Positions 44,324 through 52,510 of a stretch of DNA of 64,000 nucleotides are shown piece by piece. Both the position numbers and the translations under genes were made by a program. The DNA is taken from positions 8,683,001 through 8,747,000 of the forward strand of contig NZ_CP023688.1 in the NCBI RefSeq assembly GCF_008704655.1, given 5' to 3'. A model generated the notes under the pieces. The model was given only the letters and a program-made list of their open reading frames with translations, did no database searches and had not been told where the DNA came from. Every line of letters starts with the position of its first letter. Positions within the stretch are counted from its first letter, which is position 1. Source of the DNA: Streptomyces rimosus. Its GTDB lineage: Bacteria > Actinomycetota > Actinomycetes > Streptomycetales > Streptomycetaceae.

Positions 44324-45427
44324 ATGTCTGACGAGACTCCCCCCGACTTCGCGCCCGACTACGCCCGGGCCCGCGCCGACTTCCTGGCGGCGGCCCAGGA
44401 GGCGGGCGCACGCCTGAGGACCTTCGTCCTGCCCGGCCACCGCGGGCCCGACGGCGGCGAACTCGCCGTGGACACCGCCTATCTGGGGCCGCTCGGCCCG
44501 GCGAAGCTGCTGGTGACGGTCTCCGGAACGCACGGCATCGAGGGCTTTTGCGGTTCGGCCTGCCAGACCCGCATCCTGCTGCGGGAAGGTGTCGCGAAGG
44601 CCGCCACGGGGCCCACGACCGGCGTGCTGCTGGTGCACGGACTCAACCCGTACGGCTTCGCCTACCTGCGGCGCGTCAACGAGGACAACATCGACCTCAA
44701 CCGCAACTTCGTCAACCACCACGCCCCGCCGCACAACGACTCCTACGACGCCGTGCACGGCACGCTGGTGCCGGCGGAGGGCGGCGAGTTCGCCCCCGAC
44801 GAGCTGGTCGCGAACCTCACCGCGCTGCGCGAGCGGCTCGGTCCGCAGCGTCTCCAGGAAGCCGTGACCCGGGGTCAGTACCGCCATCCCGACGGCCTGT
44901 TCTACGGCGGGCAGGCGCCGGCCTGGTCCCGGCGGGTGTTCGAGACGGTGGTGGCCGAGCAGATGGCGGGCGCGGCCCACATCGGATACATCGACCTGCA
45001 CACCGGGCTGGGCGAGCGCGGGGCCGGGGAACCCATCTTCCGCGGCGGCCGCGACCCGGACGCCCACCAGCGGGCCCGCCGCTGGTACGGCGAGGCGCTC
45101 ACCGCCTCGGAGGAGGGCACGTCCTCCTCCACACCGATCGTCGGCAACACGGCGACCGCCGTGGCGGACGGCCTCGGCGCCGGCAGCCGGCTGACCGCGA
45201 TCACCCTGGAGTTCGGCACCCAGCCGGGGCCCCAGGTGCTGCTGGCGCTGTGCGCCGACGCCTGGCTGCACCGGCACCATGCCCCGGCCGAGGCCGTACG
45301 GTCGGACCTCAAGCAGCTGATCCGTGACGCCTTCTGCCCCGGCGACGCCGACTGGCGCGGACAGGTGCTCCGGCGGGCGCGGGAGGTCTTCGGCCAGGCC
45401 ATCGCCGGGCTCGCCGACGACAAGTAG
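44324..45427 (+). CDS. DUF2817 (M14-like) zinc hydrolase
   Basis: 367 residues. GTHGIEG gives the HxxE zinc pair, NEDNIDLNRNF the substrate-carboxylate Asn/Arg region, DLHTG the third zinc His, and ITLEFGT the catalytic Glu, all in the order of M14 carboxypeptidases and aspartoacylase-like enzymes (DUF2817). It should therefore cleave a C-terminal residue or an amide from a small substrate. The start follows a GAGG site; the gene lies about 110 bp after the GNAT-like gene. A strong bidirectional terminator ends the unit. In this cluster it could release a product from the peptide or an amino-acid conjugate. Confidence 0.85.
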   Translation: MSDETPPDFAPDYARARADFLAAAQEAGARLRTFVLPGHRGPDGGELAVDTAYLGPLGPAKLLVTVSGTHGIEGFCGSACQTRILLREGVAKAATGPTTGVLLVHGLNPYGFAYLRRVNEDNIDLNRNFVNHHAPPHNDSYDAVHGTLVPAEGGEFAPDELVANLTALRERLGPQRLQEAVTRGQYRHPDGLFYGGQAPAWSRRVFETVVAEQMAGAAHIGYIDLHTGLGERGAGEPIFRGGRDPDAHQRARRWYGEALTASEEGTSSSTPIVGNTATAVADGLGAGSRLTAITLEFGTQPGPQVLLALCADAWLHRHHAPAEAVRSDLKQLIRDAFCPGDADWRGQVLRRAREVFGQAIAGLADDK

Positions 45428-45432
45428 ACCGC

Positions 45433-45495
45433 CGGCCGAACGGCCCGGTCACACCGGAGGGGGCTGCCCACCGGCGCGACCGGGCCGTTCGGCCG
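45433..45495. terminator. Strong bidirectional terminator
   Basis: Perfect 18-bp inverted repeat (45433-45450 with 45478-45495) around a 27-nt loop containing a smaller CCGG-CCGG stem. It separates the convergent DUF2817 gene (stop 45427) and ATP-grasp gene (stop 45504). Confidence 0.85.
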
Positions 45496-45503
45496 TGCCG
45501 CCG

Positions 45504-46751
45504 TCAGACCAGGCCGGGTGGATCGATGACCACCTTGGCCTCGATCTCCCGCACCCGCTTGGTGTCCTGGTCGAGGGTCTCCTGATCGGGGGCGGAGAGC
45601 AGCACCCAGCCGAGGGTGGTGAACAGGTCCTCGGTCTTGGGCACCCGGGAGCCGTTGGGGTAGCGGCAGGCCAGCTTCTGGAACGAGGCCAGCTCGCGCG
45701 CCGCGTCGAGCACCTCAGCGTTGCTCATGGTGCCGCTGTTGGCCGCGGAGAGCCACACCACCCGGGTGGGCCGCACGATCTCGTATCCGGGGGTGAAGGC
45801 GGAGTCCAGATGATGCCGCACGGCGCGGTCGATCTGGCAGTCTCCCGTTGCGAGCCGTGCGGCCTGCTGCGCACAGCCCCCGTCGAGACGCGCCGCGATC
45901 TCGATCAGCCGGGGCCCGTCGTCCGTCAGCATGATCTCGGTGTGGGTGCATCCCGTACGGATGCCGACCGCGTCGGCGACCTGGCGCGTGTAGGACTCCA
46001 GGACGCCGACCAGCGGGTCGTCGGGCTGCAGGTAGTCCTCCGCGTCGTAGACCCCGATGCGGTTCCCCCTGGCCGACTTGCTGTACCGGACCACGGCCAC
46101 CAGCCCCATCCGCCCGTCGACGGAGTAGGTGTCCACGACGAACTCGGTTCCCGGGGCGAACTCCTGGATGACGATGCTGTCGTTCGTCAGGTCGAACATG
46201 TTGACCGAGCCCAGCAGCCGCCGGAAGGAGGGCCGCCAGTCCTCGCCGGCCTCCACCTTGTGCACCCCGTCGGTCCCGCCGCTGCACCGGGGCTTGAGCA
46301 CCAGCGCCTGCCCCTCCAGGCCGTTCTCCCGCAGCCAGCCCGCCGCTTCCTCCTCGCTCGCGGTGGCGAACGTGCGCAGGTGCGGAACGCCCGCGCTCGC
46401 CACGGCCTGGGCCATGGGCCACTTGTCACGGCGCGCCGCGGACAGTGCGGGGACATTTCCGGCCCCGGGGGTGAGTTCTTCGACCACTGCGTCCACGAGC
46501 CTGACCGCGGACTCGTTGCCGGGAATGACGGCGACCGGATCATAGCCGCGCACGGTCTCGGCGAGCTTCGCGAAGTCACCGTCGTAAAAGTGCGTCGCGT
46601 GGAAAGCCTCCGGCTTCCAGCCGTGCAGATACGATTTCAGCGGCGCCGGTGTGCTGAGCACCGCCACCGGTTCGACCCCCCGGGCCCGAAAGGCGTTGGC
46701 GTACTCGGCGGCCTCGGAATAGGGGTCGATCAGGACTACATGGCGTGGCAT
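45504..46751 (-). CDS. ATP-grasp carboxylate-amine ligase
   Basis: 415 residues with the ATP-grasp fold of the L-amino-acid ligase / BacD-like group. The N-terminal Rossmann-like part begins HVVLIDPYSEAAEYANAFRA; ALVLKPRCSGGTDGVHKV provides the ATP-binding Lys and glycine-rich loop; FVVDTYSVDG, then LIEIAARLDGG, supply the Mg-binding Glu and Asn/Asp-type residues. Such enzymes form an amide through an acyl-phosphate. It could join an amino acid to another amino acid or to the peptide terminus. It lies opposite the peptide operon, convergent with DUF2817, and starts at 46751 with an AAGGGGAA site. The acceptor is unknown. Confidence 0.85.
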   Translation of the reverse strand: MPRHVVLIDPYSEAAEYANAFRARGVEPVAVLSTPAPLKSYLHGWKPEAFHATHFYDGDFAKLAETVRGYDPVAVIPGNESAVRLVDAVVEELTPGAGNVPALSAARRDKWPMAQAVASAGVPHLRTFATASEEEAAGWLRENGLEGQALVLKPRCSGGTDGVHKVEAGEDWRPSFRRLLGSVNMFDLTNDSIVIQEFAPGTEFVVDTYSVDGRMGLVAVVRYSKSARGNRIGVYDAEDYLQPDDPLVGVLESYTRQVADAVGIRTGCTHTEIMLTDDGPRLIEIAARLDGGCAQQAARLATGDCQIDRAVRHHLDSAFTPGYEIVRPTRVVWLSAANSGTMSNAEVLDAARELASFQKLACRYPNGSRVPKTEDLFTTLGWVLLSAPDQETLDQDTKRVREIEAKVVIDPPGLV

Positions 46752-47098
46752 CTGTGTGCTTCCCCTTCTGCGATGGTTCCCGCTGCTGATGCGGTGTTCC
46801 GGTGTGGGTGTGCGGCGTCCGTCCCAGGTCCTGTCGGCGAATTCCTGTCGTTCGTCCGGAGGGCGGGCCGCGCGGCGTCTGGTGCACTCCTCTGCGCTCC
46901 GTCTCGCCTCTTCGATCCGTCTTCGGAAGCCGCGCCGATCGCAAGGCGGAGGGTCTTCCCGGTACTGGGTGTACCGGGAAGAACCCGACAACGGTGGAGG
47001 TCCCCCCCCCCCCGCGCCGTGCAGGCGTGGGGGAATGGGGGCACTTCCCAGCGGTGGCTGGGGGAGTCGCGCGGCAGGCGGGAATTCGACGACAGGGC
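46752..47098. other. 347-bp gap between ATP-grasp and MFS genes
   Basis: No coding sequence recognised. It holds a perfect 12-bp inverted repeat (46954-46982), a run of 12 C (about 47002-47013) and a G/C-rich stretch to about 47075 of the type scattered in Streptomyces intergenic regions. The ATP-grasp promoter presumably lies near 46760-46900. Confidence 0.5.
46954..46982. promoter_or_regulatory. 12-bp perfect inverted repeat
   Basis: TCTTCCCGGTAC, spacer TGGGT, GTACCGGGAAGA. It is about 120 bp after the MFS stop and 200 bp before the ATP-grasp start, both on the minus strand. It could be the MFS terminator or an ATP-grasp operator. Confidence 0.45.
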
Positions 47099-48457
47099 CT
47101 AGGTCGCCGTACGGATCTCCGCGTCGGCCGTCCCGGAACCGCCGGTCCCGCCCCTCCTGTTCTCGCCTTTCTGGTCTTCGCCGTCGGCCCGGTCCGTGGC
47201 CCCGTCCGCCGTTTCGGCCTTCGGGCGCACCCCGCCCCATGCGGCGGCTCCGGCGATCAGGCCCACGATTCCGCAGCCGATCCACAGTCCTTCCTGGAAG
47301 CGGTTCCAGATCATCACGCCGATGAACGGGCCGATGGCGCTGCCGAGTCCGTACAGGGCGTTGGAGGCCCCCAGGTAGCGGCCCCGCAGTCCGGGCGGGC
47401 CCGCCTGTGCGGGATAGGCGAAGAACAGGGACGGATAGCCGATGATCTCGCCGAGCGACCAGACGAGGGTGGCGATCACGAGCGCGGCCAGGCCCCAGGG
47501 CAGCGCGTACATGCTCATACCGATGCCGGTCAGCAGGACACCGATGATCACGGCGGTACGGATCCGCCAGCGCTGCACCACCTTGGCGACCAGGAGTTCG
47601 CAGGCGATGACGAGGAAGCCGTTCAGCGCGATCAGCACCGCGTAGACCTCGACGCCCATGCCGAGGTGACGCACCGTCAGCGGCAGGGCCGAGATGTGCT
47701 GGATGTAGATCACGGAGCTGACGAACATCGCCAGCAGGAACATCAGATAGCGGCGGTCGGCCAGCACCGCCAGATACGAGGCCCGGGGTGCCTTTCCGCC
47801 GTCGCCCGTGCCGTCGTCCGCCGGCCCGGCCGTATCCGGTGCGACATGCGGCAGGGTGGTCGCGACCACCGTGGAGAAGATCACCACGGCCAGTGCCTCG
47901 CCCCAGAACAGGAAGTCCCAGGAAATCTTCACGAGCGCGGCGCCCAGCAGGGGCGCGGCCGTCGTGCCGAGGTTGATCGCCAGACGGCCCATCGCGAAGA
48001 TCATGACGTGCCGCTCGGTCGGCGTGAGGTGGCTGATCACGCTGGTGGAGGCGGGCTGGTAGGCCATGCTGGCCGCACCGCTGACGCCGATGACCGCGAG
48101 GATGGCCCAGTAGTTGTCCAGATACAGGACGCAGGGGAGTAGCACGGCCGACCCCAGCAGGGTGGACACGATCGTCAGCCGCGGCCCGAGCCGGTCGGAC
48201 ATCCCGCCGCCGATCAGCGTGCCGAGCACAGCGCCCCCGCCGTACGCCCCGAGCGCGGCGCCCGCCTGGGTGTCGGAGAAGCCGCGATGGGTCAGATACA
48301 GCACCATGAAGACCTGCACGAAGCCGCCGAGCCGGTTGATCATGGTGCCGGCCAGCAGGGACTTCACCGCTGTGGGGGACTCGCGCCAGACCTGCCGCAC
48401 GCCCGCGTGCTGCTTCCCGGCCCCGTCCGACGCTTTCGTCGCGTTGTTCTGTGCCAT
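47099..48457 (-). CDS. MFS transporter
   Basis: 452 residues with twelve predicted helices and a central hydrophilic loop (TAGPADDGTGDGGKAP). The loop-2-type motif GGGMSDRLGPR after the second helix is the MFS signature A. The GRLAINLG and GRYLGASNALYGLGSAIGPF segments resemble MdtH/YajR-like drug efflux proteins. The last 35 residues are polar. It points away from the dehydrogenase operon across 526 bp that contain a perfect palindrome. Likely the exporter or self-resistance pump for this locus, with substrate unknown. I start at 48457 (MAQNNATK); an upstream extension is not MFS-like. Confidence 0.88.
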   Translation of the reverse strand: MAQNNATKASDGAGKQHAGVRQVWRESPTAVKSLLAGTMINRLGGFVQVFMVLYLTHRGFSDTQAGAALGAYGGGAVLGTLIGGGMSDRLGPRLTIVSTLLGSAVLLPCVLYLDNYWAILAVIGVSGAASMAYQPASTSVISHLTPTERHVMIFAMGRLAINLGTTAAPLLGAALVKISWDFLFWGEALAVVIFSTVVATTLPHVAPDTAGPADDGTGDGGKAPRASYLAVLADRRYLMFLLAMFVSSVIYIQHISALPLTVRHLGMGVEVYAVLIALNGFLVIACELLVAKVVQRWRIRTAVIIGVLLTGIGMSMYALPWGLAALVIATLVWSLGEIIGYPSLFFAYPAQAGPPGLRGRYLGASNALYGLGSAIGPFIGVMIWNRFQEGLWIGCGIVGLIAGAAAWGGVRPKAETADGATDRADGEDQKGENRRGGTGGSGTADAEIRTAT

Positions 48458-48983
48458 GCGACTCACTGTGCGGACGGAGCGATGCCCGCAACAGTGGCAG
48501 CACTGACGAGGAACCTCGAATTCCTGCCATCGCCGTACGGTGCGCCCGCCGGGAAGCGGGCGGTCGCGAGGGCGCCGGCGTCCTGCGGGCGGATGGCCGG
48601 GATCCGCCCCTGCCGACCGCCCCTGAAGGAAGAATTCCGGCACGGTGACCGTGGTCCCGGCAGTACTCTCACGTCACGCGAATACGGGCGCAAAGTGGAG
48701 CGATGCGAGGCTTCGGCGGCCCCGGGCGCACGGCCGGCCACCGCTGCCGGTCACTGTTCCGCAAGATTGCCGGAAGCGCTTACCAGGACTATCCGGCCAT
48801 AGGACCAGGGTCCTATGGCGTGACCGAAATCGACTGTCTACTATGGCCCTCATCCGGTCGAATTCAGTGTGAACCAAACCGGTTTGACCGAGTCGCCTGA
48901 GTTATTCAGTTCTGCGTCACTGTTCTCCATGTTTTCCATGGACCAGAATTCCAAGTTCAGGGAATGAAGACGGGGGTTGGGCC
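48458..48983. promoter_or_regulatory. Divergent control region with several palindromes
   Basis: 526 bp between the MFS and Fe-alcohol-dehydrogenase starts, less GC-rich than its surroundings near 48790-48960. It includes the operator at 48797-48818, a perfect CAAACCGGTTTG palindrome (48875-48886) and TCCATG-N5-CATGGA (48926-48942). No gene is supported here. Confidence 0.5.
48797..48818. promoter_or_regulatory. Perfect 22-bp palindrome, candidate operator
   Basis: Arms CCATAGGACC and GGTCCTATGG with a 2-bp AG spacer. The core matches the site before the M29/peptide operon (40232-40253). It lies 166 bp before the Fe-ADH GTG and 340 bp from the MFS start. Confidence 0.65.
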
Positions 48984-50291
48984 GTGGCATCGTCCGGGTG
49001 GGCCGAAAACGCGCCGGAACAAGAACGCATTATCAGCTGGCAGGCTCCTCCGCTGAAATTCGGTGTCGGCGCCACCCGGGAGATCGGCCACGCGCTGCGC
49101 ACGTCCGGCATCACCTCGGTGCTGTTGGTGACCGACCCCGTCCTGGTCGGTCTCGGGCTGCCCGCCCGCGTCGCCAAGCAGATCGAGCAGGAAGGGATCT
49201 CGGTCGCGCTGTTCGACCGGGCCCGGGTGGAACCCACCGACGAGAGCTGCGCCGAGGCGGCCAGGGAACTGGCGGCCCTCCAGGTGGACGGCTACGTCGG
49301 TCTCGGCGGCGGCAGCTCGATCGACACCGCCAAGATGCTGAACCTGCTGCTGAGTTACCCCGGCCGCCCGGTACGCGACTACCTAAACGCCCCCATCGGC
49401 GCCGGGTCCCCGATCCCCGGCCCGCTCAAGCCGCTGGTCGCGGTGCCCACCACGGCCGGCAGCGGCAGCGAGTGCACCGCCATGGTCGCCCTCGGCGTCA
49501 CGGGCCTGAACGTGAAGACCGGCATCAGCGACCCGCGGCTGCTGCCCGCCCTCGCGCTGGTCGACCCGGCGAACACGCTGACCCTGCCCCCGGCGGTCAC
49601 CGCCGCGTCCGGGTACGACGTCCTGACGCACGCCTGCGAGTCGTACACCGCGCGCGCCTACGACCGGCGCCCTCCGTACCCCACGCCGGCGGACCGCCCC
49701 CTGTACATCGGCGCCAACCCGATCAGCGACGTATGGGCGGAGCAGGCGCTCGCCTTGGTGGGCCGCTATCTCCGGCGGGCCGTGCTCAACCCCGACGATC
49801 TGGAAGCCCGTACGGGAATGAGCCGGGCCGCGAGCTTCGCGGGCATGGGATTCGGCAATGCCGGAACCCACATTCCGCATGCCTGCGCCTACCCGATCGC
49901 CGGGCTGGTCCGCGATTACCGGCCGGCCGGATACGAAGTCGACCACGCCATGGTCCCGCACGGAGCCGCGGTCGTCTCCACCGCGGCGGCGGCATTCGAA
50001 TTCACGTATCCGACCTCCCCCGAACGCCATTTGCGCGCCGCGGAATTGCTCGGTGCGAATCTCGCCGGGGTCACCACGGCCAACGGCGCGGACGTGCTTC
50101 CGGCGACCCTGCTGAGCCTCGTGGCGGACACCGGAGGGCCCGGCGGCCTGCGGGACTTCGGCTACGGCGCCAAGGACGTACGCCATCTCGTCGAGGGCGC
50201 GCTCAAGCAGCAGCGGCTGCTGGTGTGCTGCCCGCGCGACGTCGCGGCGCGCGATCTCGAAAGGGTCATCGTCGGCTCGATGGCCCGCTGA
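48984..50291 (+). CDS. Fe-dependent alcohol dehydrogenase, HOT/ADHFE1-type
   Basis: 435 residues of group III Fe-ADH. GGGSSIDTAK binds NAD(P), and PTTAGSGSE is the family signature. The metal region includes DVLTHACES, GNAGTHIPHACAYP and DHAMVPHG. The last segments, with ERHLRAAELLGANLAG and GALKQQRLL, closely resemble hydroxyacid-oxoacid transhydrogenase (ADHFE1), which converts 4-hydroxybutyrate-type hydroxyacids to semialdehydes with 2-oxoglutarate as acceptor. So it may interconvert a hydroxy acid and a semialdehyde. GTG start at 48984. It leads an operon with the aldehyde dehydrogenase, 68 bp apart. Exact substrate unknown. Confidence 0.85.
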   Translation: MASSGWAENAPEQERIISWQAPPLKFGVGATREIGHALRTSGITSVLLVTDPVLVGLGLPARVAKQIEQEGISVALFDRARVEPTDESCAEAARELAALQVDGYVGLGGGSSIDTAKMLNLLLSYPGRPVRDYLNAPIGAGSPIPGPLKPLVAVPTTAGSGSECTAMVALGVTGLNVKTGISDPRLLPALALVDPANTLTLPPAVTAASGYDVLTHACESYTARAYDRRPPYPTPADRPLYIGANPISDVWAEQALALVGRYLRRAVLNPDDLEARTGMSRAASFAGMGFGNAGTHIPHACAYPIAGLVRDYRPAGYEVDHAMVPHGAAVVSTAAAAFEFTYPTSPERHLRAAELLGANLAGVTTANGADVLPATLLSLVADTGGPGGLRDFGYGAKDVRHLVEGALKQQRLLVCCPRDVAARDLERVIVGSMAR

Positions 50292-50359
50292 CGGCCGAGC
50301 ACCACCCCACCGCCCCACGCCCCGCCTCCCCCCCCCGCGTCAAGGAGCTGGATAGAGCC

Positions 50360-51817
50360 GTGAGTCACGCATGTCTACCGGAGCACGCGGCGGTCATCGC
50401 GGGGAAGAGGGTGCCCACCGAGCGGTGGATCGACGTCCTCGATCCGTCGGACGCCCGCCCCTTCGCACGGGTCGCCCGGTGCGGTACGGGCGAGGTCCGC
50501 TCGGCCGTGGAGGCGGCCCGGCAGGCGTACGAGACGGTCTGGCGGTTCGTGACACCGGTGGAGCGGTCCCGGATCTGCCGGCGGATCGCCGACGCGCTGC
50601 GCGGTGAGCGCGCGGAACTGGCCCGGCTGGAGACCCTCGACACCGGCAAGCCGATCGGCCAGGCGCTGACGGACGCCGATGTCGCCGCCCGGTACTTCGA
50701 CTTCTACGCCAACGCCGTGGAGTCGCTCGGTGGCGAAACGATTCAGCAGCGGCCGGACCGGCTGGCCTTCACCCTCCGCGAACCGTACGGCGTGTGCGGG
50801 CACATCATCCCCTGGAACTACCCGCTGCAGATCGCCGCCAGGACCCTGGCCCCGGCCCTCGCCGCGGGCAACTGCTGTGTCCTCAAACCCGCCGAGGACG
50901 CGCCCCTGACCTCGCTCCGCCTGGCCGCCCTCGCCGAAGAGGCGGGACTCCCGGCGGGCGTCCTGAACGTCGTGCCCGGCTACGGAGAGGAAGCGGGAGC
51001 CGCCCTCGCCGCGGACCCCGGCGTGGACCGCATCGCGTTCACCGGCTCGCGGGAGGTCGGCGAGGCCGTCATGACCGCCGCCGCGCGAAACATCGTGCCG
51101 GTCACCCTGGAACTGGGCGGAAAGTCACCGCATGTGGTGCTCCCCGACTACGACGCCGCACGGGCGGTGCCGCAGATCGTGGAGGCGATCACGGAGCACG
51201 CCGGCCAGAACTGCAGCGCCGGGAGCCGGCTGATCGTCCACCGGTCCGTGCACGACGAGCTGGTGTCCGCCCTCGCCGAGCGGTTCCGCGCCCTGCGCAT
51301 CGGCCCGGGCATCGACGATCCCGACATGGGGCCGCTCATCTCCGCGAAGCAGCGTGCGAGGGTCCTCGCCCACCTGGCCGAGGCCCGCCGGGACACCGAG
51401 GTCGTCGTCGGCGGGGGCGTGCCCGGGGGAGCGGCGTACGCGGACGGCTTCTACGTGGAGCCCACGATCCTCGCCCGGGTGACGCCCCGGCACCGCGTCT
51501 TCAACGAGGAGATCTTCGGCCCGGTCCTGTGCGTGACGGCCTTCGACACGCTGGACGAGGCGGTCGCCCTGGCGGAACACACCACGTACGGGCTGGCCGC
51601 CGGGGTCTGGACCTCCGACGTGACCACGGCCCACTGGCTCGCCGGACGGCTGCGGGTGGGCCAGGTGTTCGTGAACGACTACAGCGCGGCCGGGGGAGTC
51701 GAGCTGCCGTTCGGCGGCTACCGGCGCTCCGGAATCGGCGTGGAGAAGGGGCTGGAGGCGCTGCGCGAATACACGCGGTGCAAGACGGTCGCGATCCACG
51801 CGCGGAATCCTGCTTGA
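50360..51817 (+). CDS. Aldehyde dehydrogenase (betaine-/semialdehyde-type)
   Basis: 485 residues of the NAD(P)-dependent ALDH superfamily. IIPWNYPLQIAARTLAPALA binds cofactor, VTLELGGKSP carries the general base Glu, GQNCSAGSR the catalytic Cys, and EEIFGPVL the C-terminal motif. Overall resemblance is to betaine-aldehyde/aminobutyraldehyde dehydrogenases. With the neighbouring HOT-type dehydrogenase it would oxidise an aldehyde (possibly a semialdehyde) to the acid. GTG start at 50360 after AAGGAGCTG. Both genes share the palindrome-controlled promoter region. The substrate is not determinable from sequence. Confidence 0.9.
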   Translation: MSHACLPEHAAVIAGKRVPTERWIDVLDPSDARPFARVARCGTGEVRSAVEAARQAYETVWRFVTPVERSRICRRIADALRGERAELARLETLDTGKPIGQALTDADVAARYFDFYANAVESLGGETIQQRPDRLAFTLREPYGVCGHIIPWNYPLQIAARTLAPALAAGNCCVLKPAEDAPLTSLRLAALAEEAGLPAGVLNVVPGYGEEAGAALAADPGVDRIAFTGSREVGEAVMTAAARNIVPVTLELGGKSPHVVLPDYDAARAVPQIVEAITEHAGQNCSAGSRLIVHRSVHDELVSALAERFRALRIGPGIDDPDMGPLISAKQRARVLAHLAEARRDTEVVVGGGVPGGAAYADGFYVEPTILARVTPRHRVFNEEIFGPVLCVTAFDTLDEAVALAEHTTYGLAAGVWTSDVTTAHWLAGRLRVGQVFVNDYSAAGGVELPFGGYRRSGIGVEKGLEALREYTRCKTVAIHARNPA

Positions 51818-51929
51818 CCCACCCGCACGGTCCCCCGAGCCCTGCGCAAAGCCCGGGCCATGCGGGGAAGCCCGAGCGTCAAGGGAATCACGAATCGACC
51901 CATCCAAGTCGACGGAGGGAATTCGTAGA

Positions 51930-52433
51930 ATGTCAGGTGTTGCGCGAGGGGCTGTTGCGGAGTTGAGTTATCACCAGTGCTGCGAGTTCTGCGGCGCGCC
52001 GTCCAGACCCGTGGCGGCCCTGGTCAAAGTGGTCGCCAACGTGTACAAGGCGCTCGGCGAGGCCCGGGACGCGCTCGAAGTCCAGGGGCAGTTGATAAAG
52101 GACCTGCGGGCGGCCGCGAGGCCGTCCCCCTCCGAAGGGGTCCGCGCGGCCCGCGCGGCACTCGACCTCCTGACGGCCCGTGAGCGCCAGATTCTGGTGC
52201 TCATATCCCAGGGGAATTCCAATCGCAGTGTCGCCAGGGCGCTCGGAATCTCCGAGAAGACGGTGAAGAACCACCTGTCCGCGCTCTTCACCAAGGCGGG
52301 TGTTTCCGACCGCACGCAAGCGGTCGTATTGGGCATCCGCAGCGGGATCGTCTCCCTCGACGAACCCTTCGGCGATGCGCCGCCGCCCGCCGCCCCGCGT
52401 GCGGGTCTCCCCGCCGATTCAGGTTCACGCTGA
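51930..52433 (+). CDS. LuxR-type regulator (no receiver domain)
   Basis: 167 residues. The N-terminal 70 residues are short and helical with a CCEFCG Cys cluster; the LuxR HTH spans about 78-145 (LTARERQILVLISQGNSNRS, then LGISEKTVKNHLSALFTKAG). There is no response-regulator receiver, so control may be by the Cys motif or a partner. GGAGG lies 9 bases before the ATG. It sits between the ALDH gene and the GlxA-type regulator, both in the same direction, and is a candidate for binding the shared palindrome. Confidence 0.88.
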   Translation: MSGVARGAVAELSYHQCCEFCGAPSRPVAALVKVVANVYKALGEARDALEVQGQLIKDLRAAARPSPSEGVRAARAALDLLTARERQILVLISQGNSNRSVARALGISEKTVKNHLSALFTKAGVSDRTQAVVLGIRSGIVSLDEPFGDAPPPAAPRAGLPADSGSR

Positions 52434-52510
52434 GAGTATGGGCGCCGATCCGGCCATGGAACAGTGTGAAGGCTGTCAGAACCCCACGCTTTACTGCCAC
52501 ATTGGGTCCC

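Noticed and set aside
48458..48983. Small open frames in the MFS/Fe-ADH intergenic region
   Set aside because: They overlap clear palindromes, have no ribosome binding site, and show no codon bias of real genes.
48984..51817. Choline-to-glycine-betaine operon (gbsB/gbsA type)
   Set aside because: The Fe-ADH matches HOT/ADHFE1-type segments better than GbsB, and no choline transporter or BetI/GbsR-type regulator is present. Still possible for the ALDH alone.
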